NCBI GenBank assembly: GCA_046297495.1
Contig: JBKBIP010000030.1
Location: 1-64,000, forward strand
Length of the DNA: 64,000 nucleotides
Source of the DNA: JBKBIP01 sp046297495
GTDB taxonomy: Bacteria > Planctomycetota > Planctomycetia > Gemmatales > Gemmataceae
Reading direction: 5' to 3'
The notes below the pieces were generated by a model. The model did no database searches. It worked only from the letters and a program-made list of their open reading frames with translations, and had not been told where the DNA came from. Made by a program: the position numbers and the translations under genes. Within the stretch, counting starts at the first letter, position 1, and each line of letters opens with the position of its first letter. Positions 27,561 through 35,849 of the stretch are shown one piece after another.

Positions 27561-28463
27561 ATGCGACTCCCCATAAAGTGGCGTGGGCTGGGACAATGGG
27601 TATTGGCGGCGAGCGTGGCCAGCAGCGCGGGGTGCTTGTGCTCCAGGCATCCAGTGCCGCCGCCGTTGCCAGAAGTGGTCGAACCTTGTCAGACCATTCC
27701 CAAATGTAGCAAGGACCATGTGTATGTCTTTTTGCTCAATGGGGCAGACCCGATCTGCAAGGATAACTTGATCGGCGTGCGCGACAGCATCTTTCACCTG
27801 GGCTATGACAAGACCTATTATGGTCAGTTTTATCATGCGCGGAAATTCGCCGACGAGATTCGGTGTATCCACCATCACGACCCGGACGCGCGCGTGTTCG
27901 TGATCGGCTTCAGCTGCGGGGCCAACGCGGCAGCGGCGCTCACGCGCCAGCTCGGTCAGGAAGAGATCCCGATTGACGTGCTCATGTATATTGGCGGCGA
28001 CACGCTCACGAACGACTGCAAGTACCGGCCTGGCAACGTCGGCAAGGTTATCAACGTCATGGCTCAGGGCTGTTTGCTCATGGGGGGAGACCTGATTTGC
28101 AACGGCGCGGCCATCGACGGAGCGGAAAACTACCGCTTGAACACGTCCCATGCCAACGCCCCAACCCATCCGGTGACGATGCGATTGATCGGCCAGGAAC
28201 TGATTCACTTGGCAGCCTCGGTGCCATTCGTGATCCCCGAGGAGCCAATCCCGTTGCACATCGAGGAAGCGCCGACGCCGCGCCCCGTGCCAACCGGCGA
28301 GGTGAAAGCGGAAACCGACCGTGACGAATGGGACTTCCTCAAGCCGGTCAGCCGGGTCGGCGTCCCCTATGATTACCGGCCCGCATCGCGTCTGAACTCA
28401 CCAACTGACGATGCGCTTACGGGTTTGGAGCTGCGGGATTCGCTGGTCCCACCGAGTGAATAA
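27561..28463 (+). CDS. Lipoprotein with hydrolase-type nucleophile elbow
   Basis: A 300-residue protein. Residues 1-25 end in SSAGC, a lipobox with Cys25 as the lipid anchor. After a short Pro-rich linker the sequence DHVYVFLLNGADP and, near residue 118, VIGFSCGANAAAAL form a beta-strand, GxSxG elbow and helix like those of alpha/beta hydrolases; a His is available in the C-terminal half (NTSHANAPTHP). It may be a serine hydrolase, but the family is unnamed. The 3' end overlaps the convergent gene by 47 bases. GGAGG lies before the ATG at 27561. Confidence 0.65.
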   Translation: MRLPIKWRGLGQWVLAASVASSAGCLCSRHPVPPPLPEVVEPCQTIPKCSKDHVYVFLLNGADPICKDNLIGVRDSIFHLGYDKTYYGQFYHARKFADEIRCIHHHDPDARVFVIGFSCGANAAAALTRQLGQEEIPIDVLMYIGGDTLTNDCKYRPGNVGKVINVMAQGCLLMGGDLICNGAAIDGAENYRLNTSHANAPTHPVTMRLIGQELIHLAASVPFVIPEEPIPLHIEEAPTPRPVPTGEVKAETDRDEWDFLKPVSRVGVPYDYRPASRLNSPTDDALTGLELRDSLVPPSE

Positions 28464-29115
28464 GAGGAGCCAGCAACAACCGCGCCACCTGCTCAGCCCA
28501 GGCTGGATCGATGGTCTGATTGTAGCCACTCAGTTCAAGCACCAGCGGTCCGTGGCGGATGATCACGATGGTGACGGCTATCGGCGGGCTGTCATCGGAT
28601 AGGACCAGTTTCTTGTCACTACGAATCGCTTCCTCCACGCCGGGAATGGTCCAGCTGCTGCCGCGTGAATCGAGCACGCGGCGGCTGGGGCTGGCGGCGG
28701 CGAAGAACTCATCTTGGCGGCGTTGCAGATCGATGGCCAAGCCTTGATAGGCCCGCGCCGCCTCACTGCTGGCGAAACGCACCAGGGCCAAGGCGATCAT
28801 GCGATCCGGCGCGGCACGCTGGCTCCACACCACCGACTGTCCATCGAGCCAGCTGTGCAATACCTTCTCGGCCCGTTCCCGTTGTCCTAGCATTTCCGCC
28901 ACTTGCTGGAGCATCGCCGGCGTCCACGGCTGCGGCTGTACTTGCCACGTCAGCTCCGGCAAGAGACGCTCGACTCGGCCGATGCGCTCGGCCAACTCCG
29001 CGCGCGCGTGGGCCACCACGCTCGGCGGCGCTTCCGGCGGCGGCGCTTCCTGACCCCAAACTGCCCCGCTCATCCACACTACTATTCCCCATCCCACCGT
29101 GATGAATTGCCGCAT
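28417..29115 (-). CDS. Secreted hypothetical protein
   Basis: A 232-residue protein starting MRQFITVGWGIVVWM at 29115, with GAGG before the ATG. The longer upstream reading frame runs into a palindromic repeat and is not real. Signal peptide residues 1-21, followed by a Pro-rich linker (EAPPPEAPPS). The rest is alpha/beta (RIGRVERLLPELTW, LALVRFASSEAARAYQGL), with no recognised domain. It ends in the opposite-strand tail of the lipoprotein gene (47-base overlap). No function is assigned. Confidence 0.6.
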   Translation of the reverse strand: MRQFITVGWGIVVWMSGAVWGQEAPPPEAPPSVVAHARAELAERIGRVERLLPELTWQVQPQPWTPAMLQQVAEMLGQRERAEKVLHSWLDGQSVVWSQRAAPDRMIALALVRFASSEAARAYQGLAIDLQRRQDEFFAAASPSRRVLDSRGSSWTIPGVEEAIRSDKKLVLSDDSPPIAVTIVIIRHGPLVLELSGYNQTIDPAWAEQVARLLLAPLIHSVGPANPAAPNP

Positions 29116-29151
29116 GACCACCTCGTCGATTGAGATAACATTCTGAAATGG

Positions 29152-29216
29152 GGCGAGCAGAGGGTGTTGGCCCTCCGGTACGGAGACAACCCGGAGGCTG
29201 ATGCCTCCCGCTCGCC
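29152..29216. repeat. GGCGAGC-type palindrome
   Basis: Arms at 29152-29180 and 29190-29216 (ending CTGATGCCTCCCGCTCGCC) are complementary over most of their length with several mismatches. This arm wording is distinct from families A and B. It lies upstream of the secreted protein gene at 29115 and before the plus-strand Gfo/Idh gene. Confidence 0.7.
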
Positions 29217-29462
29217 ATCGGGGGGCGGATTGAAGCAAATCATCGGCATTCGGGGAAGAGGGATTTGCACGCCGGGGAAGAGGGAAAGGGAATCGAATCC
29301 GATGCTGCCAAAGATAATTGGTTCTTCCAAGCATGGGCAAGAACCTTGGCCGCTATCGTTCCCGCTCGATTCTTCGTAAAATGTCCTCACCTTCTTCAGT
29401 CCATTGTGGAGAACGCACGGAATGGGATCAAATCCCATACCTGGCAAAAAGGAGACGCAACA

Positions 29463-30488
29463 ATGGTGCGCATCGGCATCGTGGGGATTGGCTTCATGGG
29501 CATGATTCATTACTTGGCGGCGCGGCAGTTGCAGGGAGCGGCGGTGACGGCCATTTGCAGTCGGGATCGCCAGAAGCTGGCCGGTGATTGGCGCGGCATT
29601 CGCGGCAACTTCGGTCCGCCCGGTGAGATGATGGACGTGTCTCATCTGAAGAAATATGAACATCTCGACGACTTGCTGGCCGATCCCGACATCGACTTGG
29701 TGGATATTTGCAATCCGACACACCTGCACCCGTCCACGGCCATCGCTGCCTTGCGGGCGGGGAAGCATGTCCTGGTCGAGAAAGCCATCGCCTTGACGCC
29801 ACCAGATGCCGACGCCATGCTAGCCGCCGCCGCCCAAGCGGGGAAGCTGCTCATGGTGGCCCACGTGCTGCCGTTCTTCCCGGAATTCGCCTACGCCGCC
29901 GAGACCATCCGCGCGGGGCGCTTCGGCAAGGTGCTGGGGGGGCATTTCCAGCGCGTCATCTCGCAACCCGACTGGTCGGCGGACATCGGCGACAGCAGCA
30001 AGACCGGGGGACCGGCCATCGACCTGCACATCCACGACACGCATTTCATCGGCTTGGTGTGCGGCGTTCCCAAACAAGTATTTGCCGTCGGCACCCGGCA
30101 CGGCGACAGTGTACAATACTTGACCACCAGTTACCTGTACGGTTCCGATGGACCAGCAGTGACGTGTTCCAGCGGGGCCATCGCCATGAAGGCCCGCGAG
30201 TTCGTCCATGGCTACGAAATCTATCTGGAGAAGGCCACCCTGACTTATACATCGGGAACCTGCCCGCTGACTGTGCTGCACGCCGATGGCAAGGTGGAGC
30301 AACCCCAACTAGCCGGCGGCGCCGAAGCCACCACGGCCTTCACGCTGGAGCTGCAAGCCGCCGTCGCGGGCGTGACCAGTGGCCAAGAGCCGGCTTTGCT
30401 CAGCGGCCAACTGGCCCGCGATGCCTTGGTGTTGTGTCATAAGGAATGCGAGTCCGTGCGAACGGGCCAAATCGTTTCTCTTTCATAG
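29463..30488 (+). CDS. Gfo/Idh/MocA-family oxidoreductase
   Basis: A 341-residue cytoplasmic oxidoreductase (no signal peptide), starting at MVRIGIVGIGFMG; AAGGAG is eight bases before the ATG, so the longer upstream frame is rejected. Rossmann fold with GIVGIGFMG and VLVEKAIAL in place of the usual EKP. The C-terminal domain contains the histidines expected at the active site region (DLHIHDTHFIG). These enzymes oxidise sugars or inositol derivatives with NAD(P). It is followed after 11 bases by a TIGR03067-domain gene, so the two are probably cotranscribed. Substrate unknown. Confidence 0.92.
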   Translation: MVRIGIVGIGFMGMIHYLAARQLQGAAVTAICSRDRQKLAGDWRGIRGNFGPPGEMMDVSHLKKYEHLDDLLADPDIDLVDICNPTHLHPSTAIAALRAGKHVLVEKAIALTPPDADAMLAAAAQAGKLLMVAHVLPFFPEFAYAAETIRAGRFGKVLGGHFQRVISQPDWSADIGDSSKTGGPAIDLHIHDTHFIGLVCGVPKQVFAVGTRHGDSVQYLTTSYLYGSDGPAVTCSSGAIAMKAREFVHGYEIYLEKATLTYTSGTCPLTVLHADGKVEQPQLAGGAEATTAFTLELQAAVAGVTSGQEPALLSGQLARDALVLCHKECESVRTGQIVSLS

Positions 30489-30499
30489 GAGTCGCGCGC

Positions 30500-30931
30500 A
30501 TGATCCGGACGGCGTTGGTTGGAGTGTTGGGCGGGTGGCTGACGGCCGCCGCTTGGGGGGCCGAGCCAACCGAGTTGGAGGGGCTTTGGAAGCCGGTGTC
30601 CATCACTTCAGGGGGCATGTCGATCCCCAAGGAAAATTTGGCAAAACTTCAGATGTCGTTGCTCATCAAAGGCAACACTATTACGCTGAAATCGCGGGAC
30701 AACAACGGCAACATCAAGGAGGAAGCGGTTCGCTTCGAGCTGAATACCGCCACGAAACCCAAGTCAATTGACTTCACGCTGCCATCGGACGAAGTCAAAA
30801 AAGGGATTTACGTTCTGGAAGGGGACACGCTTCGGCTGTGCTGGGACGATGACGGCGACGAACGCCCCAAGGAGTTCGCTTCCAAACCGGAAACCGATCT
30901 GATTTTGTTCGTGCTGAAGCGTGACAAGTGA
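30500..30931 (+). CDS. Secreted TIGR03067-domain protein
   Basis: A 143-residue protein with a signal peptide (about residues 1-21) and the planctomycete TIGR03067 domain: ELEGLWKPVSITSGG at the start, a central set of beta strands (LLIKGNTITLKS), then YVLEGDTLRLCWDDDGDERPKEF at the end. The fold resembles lipocalin-like barrels. Its function is not known. AGGAG lies before the ATG at 30500, which I prefer to an upstream ATG in the Gfo/Idh end. Likely cotranscribed with the preceding oxidoreductase. Confidence 0.88.
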   Translation: MIRTALVGVLGGWLTAAAWGAEPTELEGLWKPVSITSGGMSIPKENLAKLQMSLLIKGNTITLKSRDNNGNIKEEAVRFELNTATKPKSIDFTLPSDEVKKGIYVLEGDTLRLCWDDDGDERPKEFASKPETDLILFVLKRDK

Positions 30932-31230
30932 ATCAGCGGCGGCCGGCGCTCCGCCTCCCCGGCGCGGCTGGGCGGGCGGGGTTGCCAGCCAGCGCGGATC
31001 GCTGACGGTGCTAGGACAAATCAGGACGTAAGGCAAAAAAACCGCCTCTGACATCTATAGGGGAGCGCTTTTCCTCAGGAAGTAGGGGTATTTTGGCTGT
31101 TTTTCGCGGAAAAATGCCGAATTTTCGACGATTAGCGATTGACAATGGCGCATGGGATTTTTAACCTTCCCACTGAACAAGGGATGCCGTGTCTCCCATT
31201 CAGCCACTATTGAAACGAGGGGTAACATTC
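30932..31230. other. Leader region of HU gene
   Basis: About 300 bases. A GC-rich near-palindrome at about 30959-30998 may end the TIGR03067 transcript. Further down is the promoter-like pair given separately. No gene is seen. Confidence 0.5.
31139..31167 (+). promoter_or_regulatory. Candidate promoter of HU gene
   Basis: A perfect TTGACA (31139-31144) is followed after 17 bases by TAACCT (31162-31167), a weak -10. The start of transcription would lie about 55-60 bases before the HU ATG. Prediction by pattern only. Confidence 0.4.
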
Positions 31231-31566
31231 ATGGCCGAAAGCAAGTCCACTAGCACCAGTCCCAAACCGGCGACGAAATCGGAAATCGTGCAGGCGCTCG
31301 CGACTGCCACCGGGCTGTCGCGCAAGCAAGTCGGGGCCTTCTTCGACGAGCTGGGCAAATTGATCAAGAAGGACCTGGGCAAAAAGGGACCAGGCGTCTT
31401 CAACATCCCCGGCTTGTTGAAGCTGAAGCGCATTCACAAGCCGGCGACCAAGGCACGCAAGGGGATCCACCCCATCACCAAGCAAGAGGTGACGTTCAAG
31501 GCCAAACCGGCCCGCACCGTGGTCAAGGCGCAACCGCTCAAGAACCTCAAGGACATGGTTAAGTAA
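31231..31566 (+). CDS. HU-family DNA-binding protein
   Basis: A 111-residue nucleoid protein. GAGGGG precedes the ATG at 31231; an upstream ATG at 31189 is less likely. The HU core is visible: TKSEIVQALATATGLSRKQV (helices 1-2), GPGVFNIPGLLKLKRI (beta sheet), then the arm KPATKARKGIHPITKQEVTF in place of the usual R-x-GRNP-x-TGE wording, and a Lys-rich C-terminus. The N-terminal tail (residues 2-16) is Ser/Thr/Lys-rich and longer than in E. coli HU. It bends DNA non-specifically. Probably monocistronic. Confidence 0.92.
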   Translation: MAESKSTSTSPKPATKSEIVQALATATGLSRKQVGAFFDELGKLIKKDLGKKGPGVFNIPGLLKLKRIHKPATKARKGIHPITKQEVTFKAKPARTVVKAQPLKNLKDMVK

Positions 31567-32134
31567 CGATCGGCGGCGGATGTCCGAGCACCAACGTTCA
31601 CCAAGCGTCGCTTCCTCGTTTCGCGCGGGACGCCGCCGCCCGCGAAACGAGGAAGCCCTCGAACCTGCCCGCCTTGCTGGTGCCATGAGGGAAATGATCC
31701 GCGGATGAGTCTTGGCGCTGTGCGAACGAAAAGAATATGATAACTAAAGAGTGGCTGATTCTTCTGACTGGTCCAAAAACTTACCACATTGATTGTTTCA
31801 TTGTTCCATTCTACCCCACCCCCCTTTTTCCAGAAGACGACGCCGTCCGTGGAATGAAACACGCCTCCACCACAACTGATTCATCGATACCTCGGCGAAG
31901 GACAATTGGCGGGTTCTCTCTACGGGCGTCCTTGATGGCGGAGCAGGTCGCTGATGCTCTGCTGGGGAACGCATCCATGACGTTGCCCCGGCCACCCTGC
32001 GCGTCCAAGGCGGCACATCGCGGCTCAGAGATTTCTTAGTATAGCGCCGACAGGACCGCTATCGCTATAAGTTTTTGTACAATAACAAGTTGTGAAAAAC
32101 CGAACAAGTTGAGCCAAGAACCCAGGACCATATC
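31567..32134. other. Intergenic region with family A element, no gene supported
   Basis: 568 bases between convergent HU and pheA. It holds the palindrome at 31611-31655. Overlapping ORFs of 60-100 codons on both strands (31737-32039) have no recognisable domain and no ribosome site. Likely a decayed region. Confidence 0.5.
31611..31655. repeat. Palindromic element, family A (copy 3)
   Basis: Arms at 31611-31625 and 31641-31655 (CTTCCTCGTTTCGCG) are complementary over 15 bases with a 15-base loop. It lies 45 bases after the HU stop, in a convergent junction. The core TCGTTTCGCG is shared with the other copies; the flanks CTTC differ from GATTCA. Confidence 0.8.
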
Positions 32135-33274
32135 CTACTCGCAGACTTGGGCCATGGGGAAGGAGCCGAGCACGGCCAGATGTTCGCAATGGTCTTGCAG
32201 GGCAGCTAAGGCGCGTTTGACTTTGGGTTCGTCGGCATGGCCCTCGAAATCGGTGAAAAAGACGTACTCGGTTTCGCGCTTCCCCTTGGCGGCGGGTGAG
32301 GGGAAGGATTCGATCCAGGTGAGGTTCAGCTTGTTCTGTTTGAAAATGCTCAGGGCATCAACCAGGGCGCCGGGGTTGTGCGCCACTTTGAACATCAGGG
32401 CCGTCTTGTCCTTGCCGGTCTTGGTGGATTCTTGGGTGCCGATGATGGCGAAGCGGGTTTCGTTGTAGATCGAATCCTCAATGTCCGAGAACAGGATGCG
32501 CAAGCCGTACTTCACGGCGGCTTGCCGGCTGGCCACGGCGGCGGCGCCCGGCTCGCGTTGGGCCAGCTCGGCGGCGGTGGCAGTGCTAGCCACCTCATGC
32601 AAGGCGGCGTGCGGCACGTTCTTGCTCAGCCAGTTGCGGCACTGCGACAGGGCTTGCGGCTTGCTGTAGATGCGACGAATCTCCTGTTGTTCACAGTTGG
32701 CCATCAGGTTGTGGTGGATGCGCAGTCGAACTTCGGCGCAGATTTTCATTTGCGGCAAGCGGATGAACATCTCCAAGGTGTCGGCAACCCGGCCATCGGT
32801 GGAGTTCTCCAACGGCACGACGCCGAAATCGGCATGGCCGCGATTGACTTCCTCGAAGACAGCGGCGATGCTGCCGACACGGAAGAACTCGACTGCTTGG
32901 CCGAAGCGCTCGACGGCGGCTAGGTGGCTGAAGCTGTACTCCGGCCCCAAGTAGGCCACGCGCAAGACCTTCTGCAATGCCCGCGAGCCGCTGACGATCT
33001 CCCGGAACACCGCTCGCACGGTATTGTTATCGAGCGGCCCTTTGTTGGCCTCCAACACCTGTTGCAAGACCTCTTCTTCCCGGCCTGGTGAGAAAATCTC
33101 CGTGCCGTGGTTGTTCTTGACCTTGCCAATCTCCGCCGCCAAACTGGCACGCTCATTGATGAGTTTGAGAATTTGCAGGTCGCACTTGTCGATCTGGGCG
33201 CGGAGATTCCGAAGGGAAGAGGCCGCCCGGTTCGATGCAGCAGTGGTCGTGGTGCCTTCGGTTTTGCGGCTCAT
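32135..33274 (-). CDS. pheA: Bifunctional chorismate mutase / prephenate dehydratase
   Basis: A 379-residue enzyme that converts chorismate to phenylpyruvate on the way to phenylalanine. The AroQ chorismate mutase lies at residues 20-105 (LRAQIDKCDLQILKLINERA, then EIGKVKN). Prephenate dehydratase follows (residues 110-285) with RVAYLGPEYSFSH and the TRF motif in NETRFAIIG. The ACT domain (about 300-375) has ALMFKVAHNPGAL and a WIESFPS motif where the phenylalanine-binding ESRP is usual. The Arg-to-Phe change could weaken feedback inhibition; inference only. Monocistronic, convergent with HU and divergent from dnaK. Confidence 0.96.
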   Translation of the reverse strand: MSRKTEGTTTTAASNRAASSLRNLRAQIDKCDLQILKLINERASLAAEIGKVKNNHGTEIFSPGREEEVLQQVLEANKGPLDNNTVRAVFREIVSGSRALQKVLRVAYLGPEYSFSHLAAVERFGQAVEFFRVGSIAAVFEEVNRGHADFGVVPLENSTDGRVADTLEMFIRLPQMKICAEVRLRIHHNLMANCEQQEIRRIYSKPQALSQCRNWLSKNVPHAALHEVASTATAAELAQREPGAAAVASRQAAVKYGLRILFSDIEDSIYNETRFAIIGTQESTKTGKDKTALMFKVAHNPGALVDALSIFKQNKLNLTWIESFPSPAAKGKRETEYVFFTDFEGHADEPKVKRALAALQDHCEHLAVLGSFPMAQVCE

Positions 33275-33817
33275 GGGTGGTCTCGTCAGGGATAATACGT
33301 CGCAATTTCCCCGATAATCTATCCCTGAAACCCTTTAGTGTCAACTACGTCGTACTTTACAAAAGCAAGATTCTTCGTGGGTTGCCGGAGATGCAACGAC
33401 AAACCATCGGAGATACATCATTCGCCTGCCATTTTGGCAGGCAGAGCCAGTTTTCCGCCCCGACGGGGAATAATCTTGAATCTTTTTACTCGTCTCAACT
33501 CTCTGTTATTTAGGAAGATGAAAGGATCGTACAGGAGTGGGCGGTCCACGGCATCGAAATTGCGATAAACTTCTCTCAAACACGGCAGGAAGTGTGTGGC
33601 GGTGCTGATTAGTGAACATATATTTAGAATAGCAAACAGGGCGGAGGCGGACCCGTAGATACCTCTTTCCAAAGGGGGAACTGTCTTCCCCACCCCCAAC
33701 TAATCCTTTCGCGTTTCCGAAAGGCGATGGAACGAAAATTCATCCAATGATTACGAGACGGCGGACCTGTGCGAAACAGGCATCCGGACATTCACCTCCA
33801 GAAAGGAGATTAACCCG
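33275..33817. other. Divergent intergenic region upstream of dnaK
   Basis: 543 bases between pheA and dnaK. It contains a short hairpin at 33424-33442 and AT-rich sequence around 33600-33640. A 93-codon minus-strand ORF (33418-33699) has no recognisable domain and no ribosome site. No CIRCE element (TTAGCACTC-N9-GAGTGCTAA) was found, so HrcA control is not indicated. Confidence 0.5.
33424..33442. repeat. Short perfect hairpin
   Basis: GCCTGCCA at 33424-33431 and its complement at 33435-33442 with a TTT loop. It has no T-tract and lies between divergent genes, so it is not a terminator of either. Confidence 0.6.
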
Positions 33818-35755
33818 ATGGCAGAGGAAAAAATTATCGGTATTGACTTGGGCACGACCAATTCCGTCGTGTCCGTGATGGAAGGGGGGGAAGTCAAGGT
33901 CATCCCGAATCAAGAAGGGAATCGCTTGACCCCCAGCGTGGTCGCCTTTACCGAGAAGGGGGAGATTCTTGTCGGCGAACCGGCCAAGCGACAGGCGATC
34001 ACCAATCCGCGGCGCACCATCTACTCGATTAAGCGCTTCATGGGCCGCCGCCACAACGAAGTTGAGGAAGAAGAAAAGCTCGTGCCGTACAAGGTCACGG
34101 GGGGAGCACAAGATTTGGTCAAGGTGGACATCGATGGCAAATCGTACACGCCGCCGGAAATCTCCGCTATGATCCTGCGCAAACTCAAGGAGGCGGCGGA
34201 AGCCTATTTGGGGCATAAGGTGCGCAAGGCGGTCATCACCGTGCCGGCCTACTTCAACGATGCCCAGCGCCAGGCCACCATCGATGCCGCCCAGATCGCC
34301 GGCTTCGATCCCGAATGGGAGCTGGAAGACCCGCAGACCGGCAAGAAGACCCGGCAGCGCATGCGCATCATCAACGAGCCAACGGCGGCGTCGCTGGCTT
34401 ATGGGCTGGAAAAGAAGAAAAACGAAAAGATCGCCGTCTTCGACCTGGGGGGCGGCACCTTCGATATTTCCATCCTCGACGTAGGGGACGGCGTCTTTGA
34501 GGTGAAGGCCACCAACGGTGACACCCACTTGGGGGGGGATGACTGGGATCAGGTGCTCATCGATCACATCGCCGATGAATTTAAGAAGGAACAGGGCATC
34601 GACCTGCGCAAGGACCAGATGGCGCTGCAACGCTTGAAGGAAGCCGCCGAACGGGCCAAGAAGGACTTGTCGCAGGCCACTTCGACCGACATTAACTTGC
34701 CGTTCATCACGGCGGACGCTTCCGGGCCCAAGCACCTGCAAATGTCGATCTCGCGGGCCAAGTTCGAGCAGCTGACCGAACACCTGTTCGAGCGCTGCCG
34801 CAAGCCGGTCATGCAAGCGCTGCGGGACGCCGGTTACAAACCGTCGGACATCGACGAAATCGTGCTGGTCGGCGGCATGACGCGCGTGCCGCGTGTGCAG
34901 CAGCTGGTCAAGGAAATCTTCGGCAAGGAAGGTCATAAAGGGGTCAACCCCGATGAGGTGGTGGCCATTGGCGCCGCCATCCAAGGTGCTCAGCTGTTGC
35001 TGGGCAGCAAGTCGGATGTGTTGCTGCTTGATGTTACGCCCTTGTCGCTGGGCATTGAAACGCTCGGCGGCGTCATGACCAAGCTCATCGAGCGCAACAC
35101 GACCATTCCCAAGACGGAGAAACAGATTTTCTCGACTGCTGATGACAATCAACCCGCCGTGACGGTGCGCGTCTTCCAAGGGGAGCGCGAGATGGCCGCC
35201 GACAACCGGCTGCTGGGGCAATTCAACCTGGAGGGAATTCGCCCCGCGCCGCGCGGCGTGCCCCGCATCGAGGTGACGTTCGACATCGACGCCAACGGCA
35301 TCCTCAACGTCTCGGCCAAGGACCTCGACACCGGCAAGGAGCAAAAGATTCGCATTGAAAGCTCCAGCGGGCTAAGCAAGGACGAGGTCGAGAAGATGAA
35401 GCGCGACGCCGAGCTACACGCCGAAGAGGACAAGCGCAAACGCGCGCTGGCCGACGCCCGCAACGAGGCCGACCAGTGGGTCTGGCGGCTGGAAAAGGAA
35501 CTCAACGAGCATGGCGACAAGCTCAGCGAGAGCGACAAGGCCCCCATCCGCTCTGCCATCGAACGGGTCAAGGAAGTGGTCAAAGGCAGCGACGCGCAGG
35601 CCATCAAGCAATCGTTGAGTGACTTGCAAGCGGCGGCCCAAGCCATGGCCCAGCATCTAGCCCAAGCCGCTGGCGCCAGCACTAGCTCGGCGGCCAGCGA
35701 CGGCAAGGGGGGCAAGGATGACGTAATCGACGCCGAATTTGAAGTGAAGAAGTAA
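33818..35755 (+). CDS. dnaK: Chaperone protein DnaK (Hsp70)
   Basis: A 645-residue Hsp70. The ATPase domain has IIGIDLGTTNSVVSV at the start, VITVPAYFNDAQRQAT, INEPTAASLAYG, and FDLGGGTFDISILD. The substrate-binding domain follows around residues 400-540 with DVTPLSLGIETLGGVMTK, then a helical lid. The C-terminus ends DVIDAEFEVKK, a common bacterial form replacing EEVD. It folds nascent and damaged proteins with DnaJ and GrpE; neither is adjacent. AAAGGAG is nine bases before the ATG. It may be under a heat-shock promoter that I could not identify. Convergent with the GTPase gene. Confidence 0.99.
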   Translation: MAEEKIIGIDLGTTNSVVSVMEGGEVKVIPNQEGNRLTPSVVAFTEKGEILVGEPAKRQAITNPRRTIYSIKRFMGRRHNEVEEEEKLVPYKVTGGAQDLVKVDIDGKSYTPPEISAMILRKLKEAAEAYLGHKVRKAVITVPAYFNDAQRQATIDAAQIAGFDPEWELEDPQTGKKTRQRMRIINEPTAASLAYGLEKKKNEKIAVFDLGGGTFDISILDVGDGVFEVKATNGDTHLGGDDWDQVLIDHIADEFKKEQGIDLRKDQMALQRLKEAAERAKKDLSQATSTDINLPFITADASGPKHLQMSISRAKFEQLTEHLFERCRKPVMQALRDAGYKPSDIDEIVLVGGMTRVPRVQQLVKEIFGKEGHKGVNPDEVVAIGAAIQGAQLLLGSKSDVLLLDVTPLSLGIETLGGVMTKLIERNTTIPKTEKQIFSTADDNQPAVTVRVFQGEREMAADNRLLGQFNLEGIRPAPRGVPRIEVTFDIDANGILNVSAKDLDTGKEQKIRIESSSGLSKDEVEKMKRDAELHAEEDKRKRALADARNEADQWVWRLEKELNEHGDKLSESDKAPIRSAIERVKEVVKGSDAQAIKQSLSDLQAAAQAMAQHLAQAAGASTSSAASDGKGGKDDVIDAEFEVKK

Positions 35756-35765
35756 GTAAATCCAT

Positions 35766-35811
35766 GATTCATCGTTTCGCGCGGCGAGGTTCCCGCGCGA
35801 AACGACGAATC
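35766..35811. repeat. Palindromic element, family A (copy 4)
   Basis: Arms at 35766-35783 (GATTCATCGTTTCGCGCG) and 35794-35811 are complementary at 17 of 18 positions with a 10-base loop. It lies 10 bases after the dnaK stop and 38 bases before the stop of the convergent GTPase gene. This is the most complete copy. Confidence 0.85.
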
Positions 35812-35849
35812 AGCGAAGGGGGCATGTTTCACCTCTCCATACTTATCCC

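Noticed and set aside
31737..32039. 100-codon ORF between HU and pheA
   Set aside because: No ribosome site, no domain, and overlapping ORFs on both strands.
33418..33699. 93-codon minus-strand ORF upstream of dnaK
   Set aside because: Sits in a divergent promoter region with no family signal.
33700..33817. CIRCE element before dnaK
   Set aside because: The TTAGCACTC inverted repeat is absent.
33740..35344. 534-codon minus-strand ORF opposite dnaK
   Set aside because: Antisense shadow of dnaK caused by high GC codon bias; the product has no recognisable domain.
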